A stretch of 50,097 nucleotides of DNA from Nitrospirae bacterium YQR-1 (GCA_039908095.1 JAMOBJ010000028.1:1-50097); one strand, 5' to 3'; counted from the stretch's first letter, positions 8,496-18,205 are shown. The notes: a model not told the origin generated them from the sequence alone. Program-made: numbers and translations.

Positions 8496-9695
8496 ATGCT
8501 TATATTTCGCAGAAATGTTAAAATACGAGAACAACCACTTATGTTAAAAAACAATATAAGAGTTTTGATTACCTGGCATGCTGCCACAGAGAGCTTATAC
8601 AGAAAGCTGATAGCTGAGCTTGTCTTAAAAGGAGTTACCGTAAAAGCCATAATCCCTGCATGGTGGGATGAGGGCGGCAAAAAAACTGTCTTTGAAAAAA
8701 CGCAGCATGACAATTATGAAATAATGTCAGTTCCCACAATGTTTACAAACCATATAAGGGCTTTTTTTTATCCTGATGTTTTGAGAATTTACAGAGAAAT
8801 TGCAGACTTTAAACCTGACATCGTCCACATTATGGAAGAGCCCTTCTCTTTAGCCGCCTTTGAGTTTCTTATGATTTCAAAACTCTTAAAGCCACAGGTA
8901 AAAACCATTTTATATTCATTTGAAAACATAGATTTTAAACAGAAATTCCCTTATTCATATTTTCAGTCCAATAATTTAAAAAATGCCGATGCCATAACAG
9001 TTGTTCCGGCAGAGAGTGTCGCTATATGGGAAAACCGTGGTTTTAAACGTAAAATCTATGTGATTCCACTAGGGTTTGATACAACGTTGTACGAAAAAAA
9101 CATTGGGATAAATATGCCGGATTTGATTCATAGCGCTAAGGATGCCTTTAAAATCGGCTATGCCGGAAGGCTTACCCCTGAAAAGGGTATTGAGAGCCTT
9201 TTAAAGGCTGTTTCCATCTTAAAACACAGAGGCAATAACTGTGTGCTCTTTGTAGCCGGAGGTGGTGGCCATAAGAGTGTTTTGCAAAAAAAAGCAGCAG
9301 AGCTTGGTATTAATGATTTAGTTTTTTTTATTGATGCACTAGGTCAGAGAGAAATGCCTGCGTTTTACAATTCACTTGATGTTTTTGTACTGCCATCATT
9401 GACATCCACACGGTGGAAGGAGCAGTTTGGACGTGTCATCATTGAATCCATGGCCTCAAAGACGCCGGTTATCGGTTCATCCTCAGGAGAGATACCTGCT
9501 GTTATAGGAAATGCAGGGCTTGTCTTTAGAGAAGGTGATGCCGTCAATCTGGCCGGCACGATACAAAAACTTATGGATGATAAAGTGCTCAGAGCAGAGC
9601 TTTCACTGGCTGGCCACAAAAAAGCATATGAGAAATACACATGGTCAGGGGTTGCTGAGAGCTACGTAAAAGTATATGAAGAGCTTTTATCCTGA
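8496..9695 (+). CDS. Family 4 glycosyltransferase
   Basis: A 399-residue GT-B fold enzyme. The N-terminal acceptor domain shows VLITWHAATESLYRKL and DIVHIMEEPFSLAAFE; the C-terminal nucleotide-sugar domain shows IGYAGRLTPEKGIESLLKAV and the E-x7-E segment within GRVIIESMASKTPVIGSSSGEIPAVIG. It would transfer a sugar from a nucleotide donor to a lipid- or glycan-linked acceptor at the cytoplasmic face. The start is uncertain: neither the ATG at 8496 nor the one at 8541 has a clear binding site. It is followed 50 bp downstream by a palindromic repeat that may act as its terminator. Confidence 0.88.
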   Translation: MLIFRRNVKIREQPLMLKNNIRVLITWHAATESLYRKLIAELVLKGVTVKAIIPAWWDEGGKKTVFEKTQHDNYEIMSVPTMFTNHIRAFFYPDVLRIYREIADFKPDIVHIMEEPFSLAAFEFLMISKLLKPQVKTILYSFENIDFKQKFPYSYFQSNNLKNADAITVVPAESVAIWENRGFKRKIYVIPLGFDTTLYEKNIGINMPDLIHSAKDAFKIGYAGRLTPEKGIESLLKAVSILKHRGNNCVLFVAGGGGHKSVLQKKAAELGINDLVFFIDALGQREMPAFYNSLDVFVLPSLTSTRWKEQFGRVIIESMASKTPVIGSSSGEIPAVIGNAGLVFREGDAVNLAGTIQKLMDDKVLRAELSLAGHKKAYEKYTWSGVAESYVKVYEELLS

Positions 9696-9744
9696 GCAAA
9701 TGCAAAGCAGAGTGTGCACATAAACGGAGATTTGATGAGATTTC

Positions 9745-9886
9745 ATACCAAGTAGCAGTCAAAAGAGTAACGAGGCGGCTGGGAACAAGTGACACCTTCC
9801 CTTACAGGGGAATCCCCTTTAAGGGAAGGTGTCAAGGAGCTTTCGAACAAGCCAACAAAGTTAATCGAATGAATGCTACTTGGTAT
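9745..9886. mobile_element. Palindromic repeat family, full copy A with nested hairpin
   Basis: A 142-bp unit bounded by perfect 13-bp inverted termini ATACCAAGTAGCA and TGCTACTTGGTAT. It carries an internal near-perfect hairpin at 9791-9833 with 14-bp arms (GACACCTTCCCTTA / TAAGGGAAGGTGTC) and an inner AGGGG/CCCCT stem. Copy C (31786-31872) lacks the roughly 53-bp segment that holds this hairpin, so copy A looks like the basic unit with a second palindrome inserted. There is no coding content. Half-copies lie at 10500-10555 and 44427-44459. Confidence 0.75.
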
Positions 9887-9939
9887 CAGCCATTACGCTA
9901 AAATTCCATCTGTATTTGTTATAATAGCTTACAAAGCCT

Positions 9940-10389
9940 ATGAAGAAGGATGATAAAACAGGTGTTCCAAATTCATATATAAAGGATTTTTTAAGCGCTG
10001 ATACACTGTCGGCTTTACGGAAGGTTAAATCTCTGGTAACTTTTACCGCCGATAAAGTTGGTGATATAACCGGATTTGCAGGGGAAATTCTCACAGGTAC
10101 TCACAGAGATATTATAGATAAAAAGGTAGAGGGCGGCGTTGAGGATATTATGAGCTATGCCGGATACTGTATATCAGACGTTGCAGTCGGAGCGTTAATG
10201 GATGATGCGCGCAATAGCGCACTGCTTGCCGTTACTTATTTTAAACTGGATGACTTTGTTGATGACGGCGTTGATGATGTCTTTAATTTTGCCTGCGAAA
10301 TAGAGGATTTTGTTAAGGAAACCCACCTTCCTCCCACTCCCTGTTGCTACCTGATTAGCACTGTCTGCAATAAATTAAATAAACCCTGA
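9940..10389 (+). CDS. Hypothetical acidic protein
   Basis: I do not recognise this family. The 149-residue product is acidic and lacks a signal peptide or clear membrane segment. It is helical in the middle and ends with a cysteine-containing tail (PPTPCCYLISTVCNKLNKP). It lies alone between copy A and half-copy B of the palindromic repeat. No good binding site precedes the ATG at 9940. It could be a real lineage-specific gene, but the evidence is only an open frame of reasonable composition. Confidence 0.5.
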   Translation: MKKDDKTGVPNSYIKDFLSADTLSALRKVKSLVTFTADKVGDITGFAGEILTGTHRDIIDKKVEGGVEDIMSYAGYCISDVAVGALMDDARNSALLAVTYFKLDDFVDDGVDDVFNFACEIEDFVKETHLPPTPCCYLISTVCNKLNKP

Positions 10390-10499
10390 TGTTTGAGCGG
10401 TTTTAACAATAATCTGTGTTTTATCTGCTGTTTCCAAATACTGTTCTTTTTGTATTGAAACGGATGTTTCTGTAAAATATGGTTAGTGTATAGTATCTA

Positions 10500-10555
10500 A
10501 TACCAGGCTGCATTCATTCGATTAACTTTGTTGGCATCGTCGAAAGCTCCTTGTG
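10500..10555 (-). repeat. Palindromic repeat family, half-copy B
   Basis: Starting at ATACCA, this 56-bp stretch matches the inverted right half of copy A: the blocks CATTCATTCGATTAACTTTG, TTGGC and TCGAAAGCTCCTTG are shared. The left half is missing, so it is a truncated or single-arm unit. The surrounding 10390-10786 interval otherwise holds no gene. Confidence 0.7.
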
Positions 10556-10786
10556 GTAGAGCGATTGCCTGCTTTATGCTTGGTTATTGAGCTTTTAAGC
10601 GATATTGAGTAGCGGCTAAATACTATTCATAAATCTATTTTTTAAATAGCTTGTAGATTTTTTAATATAATGTTATTTTAAATGATAGTATTGGGGAGTA
10701 TATTGACCCCATATGGTAGTGGACATGTAGAAGAGGTAGAGGTTGTCTTGACTTTTGGGGAGCATTACAAATTTAAAATTGTTTAG

Positions 10787-11511
10787 TTGAATGAGGTAAT
10801 GATTGTGAACATTAACAAACTTGATGAGGTAAAAGAAATATCGGAACTACTAAGAGAGGTAAGTTTCTTTTCTTCCTTTTCTGACGTTGGAATGAAGATG
10901 TTGGCAAAAAAAATACAAATAAGGCATATGCATAAAAGCGAGGAATTTCTCCATTGTGATACAGAGAATTTTTTCATGTACATAATCCTCCAAGGGAAAG
11001 TGAAAATTTATAGAATAAACTCTGAAGGAAAAGCCATTACACTTGCTATTAGGCAAGAAGGGGATTATTTCGGAGAAATATCAATATAGACGGTTTAACC
11101 ACTTGCGCTACAGTTTGCGCAATGGAAAATTCAACGGTTGTGATGATCAGTAAAGATATATTTTGGGAACTGTTGTATTCGGATAAGAGCTTTTTGACAA
11201 GTTTGGTTAAAGAGATGTGTTCAAGAATTCGTGAAAGTACTGAATTGGTAGAGAGATTGACTTATAACAAAGCACATCAGAGGGTTAAGCTGTTATTTAT
11301 GAAATATGCATTAAGTCAAAATAAGAGCAACGATAATGGCACTCCTATATTATTGAAGATACCACTAACCCATCAGGATATTGCCGATATGACGGGGCTT
11401 ACACGAGAGACTGTCTCAGCAGCACTGATTGATATGAAGAACAACGGTGAAATAAGCAGCGTGAAGAGTAAAATCTATAAATTAAATCCGCCTTTTTTTG
11501 AGAATTTGTAA
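10787..11511 (+). pseudogene. CRP/FNR-family regulator broken by a one-base frameshift
   Basis: Two adjacent frames together encode one complete CRP/FNR protein. Up to 11086 the first frame encodes the cyclic-nucleotide-binding-type beta roll (SFFSSFSDVGMK.., GDYFGEISI) and hits TAG at 11087-11089. From there the next frame continues with DGLTTCATVCAMENSTVV, the rest of the roll, the dimer helix and a winged helix-turn-helix (THQDIADMTGLTRETVSAAL). The intact paralogue at 17531-18205 has GELSLIDGKTTSATV at the same place, so one base is missing (ATA ATA GAC became ATATAGAC). This is a recent pseudogene or a sequencing error. There is no slippery heptamer, so programmed frameshifting is unlikely. 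The exact start (10787, 10799 or GTG 10805) is unclear. Confidence 0.85.
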
Positions 11512-11620
11512 GTGTGAGTACAGAGATTTATTATTCAATAATCATATTATTAATCAACAAGATTATCAAAGAATAAATAAACACTTCATTTCTTGTTTTT
11601 TTTGAAAGGAGGGGACGCAG

Positions 11621-13963
11621 GTGAAGCATAAACATAATAATGATGATTTACAATTTGCATATAATTTTCTAAAAGAAAGGTACGACAAATTAGTTAAATC
11701 CGTCACTGGTTATGTTTATACTATAGAAATAGACGATATCGGTAATATCCACACTACTCATGGGCCGGGATGCGAAACAATAACAGGATACACCTCACAA
11801 AATTATGAAGACAATCCATTCCTGTGGGTGCAAATGATACATGATGATGATAAAGATATTGTATTAAAAAACATAGATGATATTGATAAAGGACACTACA
11901 TAGAGCCGTTTGAACACCGAATAATACATAAAAATGGTTCAATTCGGTGGATAAGAAATACTCTTATATCTGATTGCGCTAAGGACAAAAAAATCATAAA
12001 CCACGGTATCATTACAGACATTACTGAGAGAAAGCAAGCAGAGGATAAGCTGCGTGAAAACTATAATTTTATCAAAACCGTAATAGACGGGGTTCATTCG
12101 CTAATATATGCTAAAGATATAGATGGCAGATACATATTAGTCAATGATGCGCTATGTAAGTTTCTTGGAAAGCAGAGAGATGACATAATAGGCAGAACCG
12201 TTAAAGATATATTTCCTTTTGAGGATGCACAGATTATGGAAGAAGTGGATTCTGATGTTTTCCAAAACGGTATCCCACATTCTTTTGTGATTGATATCAA
12301 ACATAACGATAGAACATATACATTTTTAACAAATAAGACTTTGTATAAAGATAAAGATGACAATATTAAAGGTATTATTGGAGTTTCCCATGATATCACA
12401 CTATTAAAACAAAAGGAGGAAAAAGAGAAATCATTTTTAGAAGAAATGAAGCTGTTAATAAATAATCTGCCTATAGGTGTCGCATATATTGACAGGGACT
12501 TTAATATTTTGGAACTTAATAAATATTCATGCAAAGTGCTGGAACTGCCGGAAGAAGGCTTTATCAACAAAAAGTGCTATGATTTGTATGGAGAATATGC
12601 CCATGACACCTTAAAACAAGGTAAAGACAAAATTTGTAGTTACTGTAAAGTAACAGAATGCTTAAACGATAAAAAAAGTATAACCTACGAATCGAAATAT
12701 AAAAATATGTATGTAAGAAAAACACTAATACCGGAGTATGATAAAAACGGCGAAATAACACGCATTCTGGAAATAGTGGTGGACATTACCGATTATTTGA
12801 CAAAGGAGCTATTGGAGACAATAGCTCAAGGCATTACAGATGAAATAATGCTTATAGATAATAACTATAGAATTTTATGGGCTAATAAATCGATGTTGTT
12901 AAACCATAGTTATAAGATAGATGACTTAATCGGTATGTGTTGCTACAATGCTATTCATCACAGAGATTCTGAATGTAATTCTCCACAACATCCATGTCCC
13001 TTAAAAGACGACCATAAAAATGTGATTCATGAGCATATCGATAAAGACGGAACAAAACATTATGTTGAAATATCACTATATCCTATAAGCAATGGACATA
13101 TTAAAAAATATGTCCATATCAGCAAAGATATAACGGAACGTGTTATAGCAGAAGAAACAATAAAGGAACTAAATAGAACCCTTGAAAAAAGGGTGCTTGA
13201 GGAATTACAAAAAAATAGAGAAAAAGAGCAGATGTTAGTACAAAAATCAAAAATGGCAACTATGGGAGAAATGATTGGGATGGTATCTCATCAGTGGAAG
13301 CAGCCATTGAATGCGTTGTCTCTGATAATACAAGACATAGGAGATGTTTATAAATTTGGAGAACTAACCAAAGAATATATGGATAATCAACTTTCGACAT
13401 CAATTAAGCAAATAAAATTTATGGCAAAAACCATAGATGGTTTCAGAGATTTTTTTAAACCCTTAAAAACAAAAATAATTTTTGATGTGAAAAGTGCAAT
13501 AGAAGAACTACTTTCAATGTTTATTCAGATGTTTAGCTCAGAATATATCGATATTCGAATTGAAGCGAAAGAGGGTGCAATAACTTCTGCGTATGGCTAT
13601 CCAAATGAATTCAAACAGGTTTTACTTAATATTTTAAATAATTCTAAAGATGCTATATTGGCAAAAAGAAGCTCCGGCAATAAAATTAAGGGACAAATAG
13701 ATATAAATATCACTAATGACGATGAAAGAGAGCACATAATAATTTATATCAATGATAATGGTGGAGGTATTCCGGTGGAAATAATAGACAGGATATTTGA
13801 CCATTATTTTACAACAAAGGAATCTGAAGGCACCGGCATAGGTCTCTTCATTTCAAAAACCATAATAGAGACACGCATGGGTGGTAGTTTGACTGTTAGT
13901 AATATCGATGGTGGTGCTGAGTTTCTGATAAATCTAAATGTGCATAAAACGGAGATTGTTTAA
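11621..13963 (+). CDS. Soluble multi-PAS sensor histidine kinase
   Basis: A 780-residue cytosolic kinase. Four PAS-type domains lie at roughly 18-138, 145-265, 278-392 and 396-508. The third and fourth carry cysteine/histidine-rich loops (ICSYCKVTEC; CCYNAIHHRDSECNSPQHPCP) that could bind a metal or sense redox state. A coiled coil leads to the phospho-acceptor H557 in VSHQWKQPLN, then a HATPase_c domain with N box ILNNSKDAI, G1 DNGGGI (712-717) and G2 GTGIGL (737-742). There is no membrane span. The GTG start has a strong AAAGGAGG site at 11605-11612. It follows the broken CRP/FNR gene and converges with ligA. Confidence 0.92.
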   Translation: MKHKHNNDDLQFAYNFLKERYDKLVKSVTGYVYTIEIDDIGNIHTTHGPGCETITGYTSQNYEDNPFLWVQMIHDDDKDIVLKNIDDIDKGHYIEPFEHRIIHKNGSIRWIRNTLISDCAKDKKIINHGIITDITERKQAEDKLRENYNFIKTVIDGVHSLIYAKDIDGRYILVNDALCKFLGKQRDDIIGRTVKDIFPFEDAQIMEEVDSDVFQNGIPHSFVIDIKHNDRTYTFLTNKTLYKDKDDNIKGIIGVSHDITLLKQKEEKEKSFLEEMKLLINNLPIGVAYIDRDFNILELNKYSCKVLELPEEGFINKKCYDLYGEYAHDTLKQGKDKICSYCKVTECLNDKKSITYESKYKNMYVRKTLIPEYDKNGEITRILEIVVDITDYLTKELLETIAQGITDEIMLIDNNYRILWANKSMLLNHSYKIDDLIGMCCYNAIHHRDSECNSPQHPCPLKDDHKNVIHEHIDKDGTKHYVEISLYPISNGHIKKYVHISKDITERVIAEETIKELNRTLEKRVLEELQKNREKEQMLVQKSKMATMGEMIGMVSHQWKQPLNALSLIIQDIGDVYKFGELTKEYMDNQLSTSIKQIKFMAKTIDGFRDFFKPLKTKIIFDVKSAIEELLSMFIQMFSSEYIDIRIEAKEGAITSAYGYPNEFKQVLLNILNNSKDAILAKRSSGNKIKGQIDINITNDDEREHIIIYINDNGGGIPVEIIDRIFDHYFTTKESEGTGIGLFISKTIIETRMGGSLTVSNIDGGAEFLINLNVHKTEIV

Positions 13964-13990
13964 TATCATGGTGTTTTAGCTCAAAAATTT

Positions 13991-16090
13991 TTATTCTGTA
14001 TTCAACAGTTTAAGAAATTCCTCATATGTTATTATTTTAACACCAAGTTTTTTAGCCTTGTCATATTTACTCCCCGGGCCGTTGCCTGCTATTACATATG
14101 AGGTCTCTTTGGATACCGACGATGCTGCTCTCCCCCCGCTCTCTGCTATCAATGACTCCAATGCTTTGCGCTCTACCGGCAGTGTGCCGGTTAGTACAAA
14201 CTTTAAACCATCAAGCGCTCCGGCAGTGTTGCCGGATAGCCCAGGCTGCTGAGCGCCGGCTGTGCCGTTGACTTTACTCTTATAATCAGGATTTGTTAAT
14301 TCAAGCCCCATACTTAATATTTCATCTATGGTTTGAATATTCTTTTCATCATTAAAAAAATCTGAAATGCTCCCAGCTATGATTTTCCCCAGACCCTCTA
14401 TATCAACAAGTGCCTCCTGCTTTATGTAAAACAGTTTATCTATAGTTTCGAAATGCCCAGACAGCAGCCTTGTAACATACTCCCCTGCATGTCTTATTCC
14501 AAGGGCATAGAGAAACTTAGCCAGCGTTGTTTTTTTACTGTTTTCTATGGAGATAAACAGATTCTCCACCGACTTTTCAGCAAACCCCTGAAGCCCATAT
14601 ATCTTAAGCGCTTCCAATTTATAGATATCAGTAATTGACCTGATAAGCCCTTTTTCATAAAACATCTCTATTGTTTTTTTCCCCAGTCCCTCAATATTCA
14701 TCGCTGCTCTTGACACATAGTGCTTAAGGACCCCCACAGCCTGTGCGCTGCAATTAAGCCCGATACACCGGTAGGCCACAGCAGTGGTAGTTTTTTCCGT
14801 CTCAGATTTAGAGAAATCATCATCCGTATCATCAAAGCCTCCGCTACGTACCACCTTAGAGCCGCATACCGGGCAGTCAGATGGTGGAGGGAGTACATCC
14901 CCTCTGTCGGCGCTCTCAGTGTAAAGAACCTCCACAACATGTGGTATCACATCCCCCGCTCTTTCCACTACAACCGTATCCCCGCAGCGGATATCCTTTC
15001 GTCTTATTTCATCCCAGTTATGTAACGTTGACCGCGATACCGTGACCCCTCCGATTGATACAGGATTTAACACCGCAACAGGAGTCAGCACCCCTGTCCT
15101 GCCGACACTTACAATTATATCTGTTATTTTTGTGATACCCCTGTGCGCCTGGTATTTAAATGCTATCGCCCAGCGGGGCTCTTTTGTCCGCTGCCCAAGA
15201 GCCTCTCTGAGTTTAAAGTCATTAACCTTAATTACAGCACCGTCTATATCAAACGGCAGCGACTCACGAATTTTCCCGATATTCTTAACTACCTCAACAG
15301 CTTTTTCTATGTTTGGCGCCACCTCAAAAATGTATGGAGCTGGAAAGAGGTTTTCTTTTAACCATGTAACAAGCCCATCCTGAGTAGTAAACAGCATTGC
15401 AGGAACAAAGCCCAGCCCGTAGCAGGCAATTTGTAGCTTTCTCTGAGCCGTGATATTAGGATCCAGTTGTCTGACAGCACCGGCTGCTGCATTGCGGGGG
15501 TTAGCAAAGGGCTGCTCTCCCTGAGCCGTTCTGAGAGCGTTTAATTTGATGAAATCATCTTTTTTCATAAAGATTTCACCCCTGATTTCTATCTCCTGAG
15601 GTACACTATGGCCCGCAATTTTCAGGGGAACTGCCTTTATGGTTTTAATGTTTTGTGTTACATCCTCACCAACATAACCATCCCCGCGGGTTGAGGCTCT
15701 CACAAGAGTGCCGTTTTCATAAGCTAACTCCACGGCAAGGCCGTCGTACTTCACCTCCACACTGTAGCAAATATCGTTGGAAGTCTCCAGTAATCTCTTA
15801 ACCCGCCTGTCAAACTCCAGCGCCTCTTCAAATGAAAAGGTATCGTCAAGTGAAAGCATCGGTACCCTGTGCTGTACTTTTTCAAACCTTTCCAGCGGTT
15901 TCCCGCCAACCCTCTCAGTTGGAGAATCAGACGGCACATAGCCGTACTTTGCCAGCAGCTCCTTTAGCCTGCCATACATCAGGTCATATTGCGCGTCGCT
16001 TATCTCAGGCTCATCCAGCACATAATACCGGTAGCAATGGTGATTGAGCTCTTTAACAAGTTGATCGATTTCAGCTCTTATGTCTGTCAT
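13991..16090 (-). CDS. ligA: NAD-dependent DNA ligase
   Basis: Seals nicks in replication and repair using NAD+. With the ATG at 16090, which overlaps the stop of the upstream glycosyltransferase gene as ATGA, the protein has 699 residues, and the family N-terminus fits better than with an extra 12-residue extension. Domains in order: Ia (HCYRYYVLDEPEISDAQYD), adenylation with K114 in VEVKYDGLA, OB fold, Cys4 zinc finger (CPVCGSK ... RCIGLNCSAQ), helix-hairpin-helix repeats and a C-terminal BRCT domain. The zinc finger carries an acidic, threonine-rich insertion of about 20 residues between its two cysteine pairs, and an Ala/Gly-rich linker precedes BRCT. Confidence 0.95.
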   Translation of the reverse strand: MTDIRAEIDQLVKELNHHCYRYYVLDEPEISDAQYDLMYGRLKELLAKYGYVPSDSPTERVGGKPLERFEKVQHRVPMLSLDDTFSFEEALEFDRRVKRLLETSNDICYSVEVKYDGLAVELAYENGTLVRASTRGDGYVGEDVTQNIKTIKAVPLKIAGHSVPQEIEIRGEIFMKKDDFIKLNALRTAQGEQPFANPRNAAAGAVRQLDPNITAQRKLQIACYGLGFVPAMLFTTQDGLVTWLKENLFPAPYIFEVAPNIEKAVEVVKNIGKIRESLPFDIDGAVIKVNDFKLREALGQRTKEPRWAIAFKYQAHRGITKITDIIVSVGRTGVLTPVAVLNPVSIGGVTVSRSTLHNWDEIRRKDIRCGDTVVVERAGDVIPHVVEVLYTESADRGDVLPPPSDCPVCGSKVVRSGGFDDTDDDFSKSETEKTTTAVAYRCIGLNCSAQAVGVLKHYVSRAAMNIEGLGKKTIEMFYEKGLIRSITDIYKLEALKIYGLQGFAEKSVENLFISIENSKKTTLAKFLYALGIRHAGEYVTRLLSGHFETIDKLFYIKQEALVDIEGLGKIIAGSISDFFNDEKNIQTIDEILSMGLELTNPDYKSKVNGTAGAQQPGLSGNTAGALDGLKFVLTGTLPVERKALESLIAESGGRAASSVSKETSYVIAGNGPGSKYDKAKKLGVKIITYEEFLKLLNTE

Positions 16091-17217
16091 GAGTGACTCA
16101 TAACAGCAGCTAAATCTTTCATGCAATCCATATCCTTACAACCGTTTAAGCACGGTGAACACTCAATGTCCTTTCTTATAATCACCACGTTGTCTCCTAA
16201 AGGCCGCCACTGTGCGATGTCATTAATACCCCCACAAAACACTATCGTCTTTACCCCTGCACAGGCGCCGATATGAGCGCTGAGTGATTCCACCGTAAAC
16301 ACACACGCAGCCCTCTTATACAAGAGGTATAATTCTTTTATGTTCAACTTTCCCATAAGGTTGACGGCATCTCTTTTTCTCTGTATCTCTGAAAAGTACG
16401 GCATCTCAGAGCTTGTGCCGGTAAAGACTACCGAATATTTCATATCAATTTTTTCTATTATCCCGGTCCATGACTTAGCCGGTAAGAGTTTTCTTCTGTC
16501 CCCTGCCCCGGGATGAATCACAACAAACGGGCCTCCAATCTCGCTGTCAATTAATTTGGCAACTCGTGCTTCCTCCGCCTCCTCTGTGTAAAGCTCATAG
16601 CGAAATCTGTTTGCATCTCCGGCAATGCCGGCCGCTCTTAACACCTCAAGATAGTGTTCCACCTCATGCACTCCAGCTCTCCACACGGCCTTAGAGTCTA
16701 ATAAAGCACTAAAGCCTCCGGTTGGATGTCCTGCGATGTACTTAACGCCTCCCAGCCTCAGAAGTGTGATTAGATTGCCGCCATAAGCTCTCAGCACAAA
16801 AGCTGCATCGTATTTTTCGTATCTTAACATGGCAAGTGCTTTTAAGAAACCATATGTGTGCCTGAGAAATTTTGCAGGAAAACTCACCTTGTCTCTGTTT
16901 AACATAAAGTGGTCCAGCTGTATGATTTTCCTAATATAATGGTTTCCGGTTAATATCTCAACTGACCAGCTTCCGCAAATTACGTCAATCCGGCAGAAAG
17001 GATACGTGTTTTTAATAAACGGTAGTATGGAGGTCATCATTAAAACATCTCCGGCATGGTCTGGTTTTACAATAAGGATTTTATTAATGTTATCAGGTTT
17101 TGACCGTTTTTTAAAAAAAGAGTGTGTCAGTAAATCAAGCAGTTTTAACAACAAGACCGCCTTTTTATTTAAGTATAGGTAACCGGCGGTAAGAGGTTCT
17201 TTTTGGGTTTTTGACAT
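16087..17217 (-). CDS. Family 9 glycosyltransferase (heptosyltransferase-like)
   Basis: GT-B fold transferase of the lipopolysaccharide heptosyltransferase family. After a basic N-terminal region the protein shows KILIVKPDHAGDVLMMTSIL near residue 45. The C-terminal half has VVIHPGAGDRRKLLPAKSW, VFTGTSSE and the SLSAHIGACAGVKTIVFCGG donor-site segment. A cysteine-rich tail (CSPCLNGCKDMDC) is common in this family. It likely adds a sugar to an LPS-core or similar glycan at the inner membrane. The stop overlaps the ligA start by 4 bp, so ligA is translated from the same message. Confidence 0.9.
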   Translation of the reverse strand: MSKTQKEPLTAGYLYLNKKAVLLLKLLDLLTHSFFKKRSKPDNINKILIVKPDHAGDVLMMTSILPFIKNTYPFCRIDVICGSWSVEILTGNHYIRKIIQLDHFMLNRDKVSFPAKFLRHTYGFLKALAMLRYEKYDAAFVLRAYGGNLITLLRLGGVKYIAGHPTGGFSALLDSKAVWRAGVHEVEHYLEVLRAAGIAGDANRFRYELYTEEAEEARVAKLIDSEIGGPFVVIHPGAGDRRKLLPAKSWTGIIEKIDMKYSVVFTGTSSEMPYFSEIQRKRDAVNLMGKLNIKELYLLYKRAACVFTVESLSAHIGACAGVKTIVFCGGINDIAQWRPLGDNVVIIRKDIECSPCLNGCKDMDCMKDLAAVMSHS

Positions 17218-17270
17218 ATTACTCAGGCACTCTGTAGCCGCCCGGGGTTGCTAACCCTGAATGATCTCTT

Positions 17271-17468
17271 CTATATTTCATCCTTATGTGTTTGCGTCTC
17301 TGTGTTTAAGAGTTTATTGTAGCATATTGCGTTTGATTTTTCATAACCACCCTTATAATGGTTATACTTGATCTCTATTGTAAATGCCGGTATTACGTTT
17401 AACAGTGTTAATATTATAATTAATGCTCCTGCGATGTACTTGCTTTTATGTGTTTGTTTAAGTTCCAT
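17271..17468 (-). CDS. Small single-span membrane protein, unknown
   Basis: A 65-residue protein: a short basic N-terminus, one hydrophobic helix (YIAGALIIILTLLNVIPAFTI) and a polar tail, so it is probably anchored in the inner membrane. The ATG at 17468 has an AAGGAGG site nine bases upstream. A longer frame reaches back to 17534 and overlaps the CRP/FNR stop as ATGA, but its extra 22 residues are less well supported. I do not recognise it. Its position between a CRP/FNR gene and a glycosyltransferase suggests co-transcription only. Confidence 0.5.
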   Translation of the reverse strand: MELKQTHKSKYIAGALIIILTLLNVIPAFTIEIKYNHYKGGYEKSNAICYNKLLNTETQTHKDEI

Positions 17469-17530
17469 CTCTTTTAGCCTCCTTCTGTCAGTCTTATCTT
17501 TAGAATACAGGACAGAAAAGGTGTAAAAAG

Positions 17531-18205
17531 TCATTCAAGTGACAATTTAAAAAATTTTTCTGTAAGCCGGATAAATCTGCCGTTTTGAATATTTATAATG
17601 CCGTCATTTTTCCATTCATCTAACACTTTTGTAATGGTTTGCCGTGCCAGTCCCGTCATGTTTGCAATTTCATTATGGGTAAGCCGGATGTTTAGCACTG
17701 TGCCGTTTTTGGTGTTGCTGCCGTATTGCTTCAGTAGTTTATTAAAAAGCATGATGAGTCTTTTGTGCGCCTGTGACTGGTTGAACATCTGAATTGTCTC
17801 GAGAGAGCCCCGAATTCTCATGCAAAGGGTTTGCAGTAAGTTGTCAAGGATTTTATTTTGGGTGTGCAGGATGGAAAAAAAATTCTCTTTTGAAATGAGT
17901 GCCAGAGTTGCGTCCTTTGTGACTGTTACAGTGGCAGACGTTGTCTTGCCGTCAATCAGAGAAAGCTCACCAAAGTACTCTCCGCTTTGAAACATTGCTA
18001 TAGTAAATTCCTTGCCCTCTATGCTCATCTGGGTTACCCTTGCCTCACCCTCTACTATGATGTACATGTAACTGTTTGAGTCATCCTCAAGGAGAACTAT
18101 CTCATTCTTTTTGTACTTCTTAATTATCAGTTTGCGCACAACCCATTCTAACTCCTCATCGTTTAAAGATGAAAACAGGGGCACTTTTCTTAAATGCTCT
18201 TTCAT
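17531..18205 (-). CDS. CRP/FNR-family transcriptional regulator
   Basis: A 224-residue regulator. Residues 8-120 form a cyclic-nucleotide-binding-type beta roll (SGEYFGELSLIDGKTTSATV); the usual arginine after the glutamate loop is absent, so cAMP binding is not assured, and there is no FNR-type cysteine cluster. Residues 125-150 form the dimer helix, and a C-terminal winged helix-turn-helix contains LTHNEIANMTGLARQTITKVL. It is clearly paralogous to the broken gene at 10787-11511. It lies first in the strand that continues to the small membrane protein, GT9 gene and ligA, and its start codon overlaps a decayed methylase. Confidence 0.9.
   Translation of the reverse strand: MKEHLRKVPLFSSLNDEELEWVVRKLIIKKYKKNEIVLLEDDSNSYMYIIVEGEARVTQMSIEGKEFTIAMFQSGEYFGELSLIDGKTTSATVTVTKDATLALISKENFFSILHTQNKILDNLLQTLCMRIRGSLETIQMFNQSQAHKRLIMLFNKLLKQYGSNTKNGTVLNIRLTHNEIANMTGLARQTITKVLDEWKNDGIINIQNGRFIRLTEKFFKLSLE

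Noticed and set aside
11080..11095. Programmed frameshifting in the CRP/FNR gene
   Set aside because: There is no slippery heptamer or downstream pseudoknot-like repeat; a one-base deletion explains the data.
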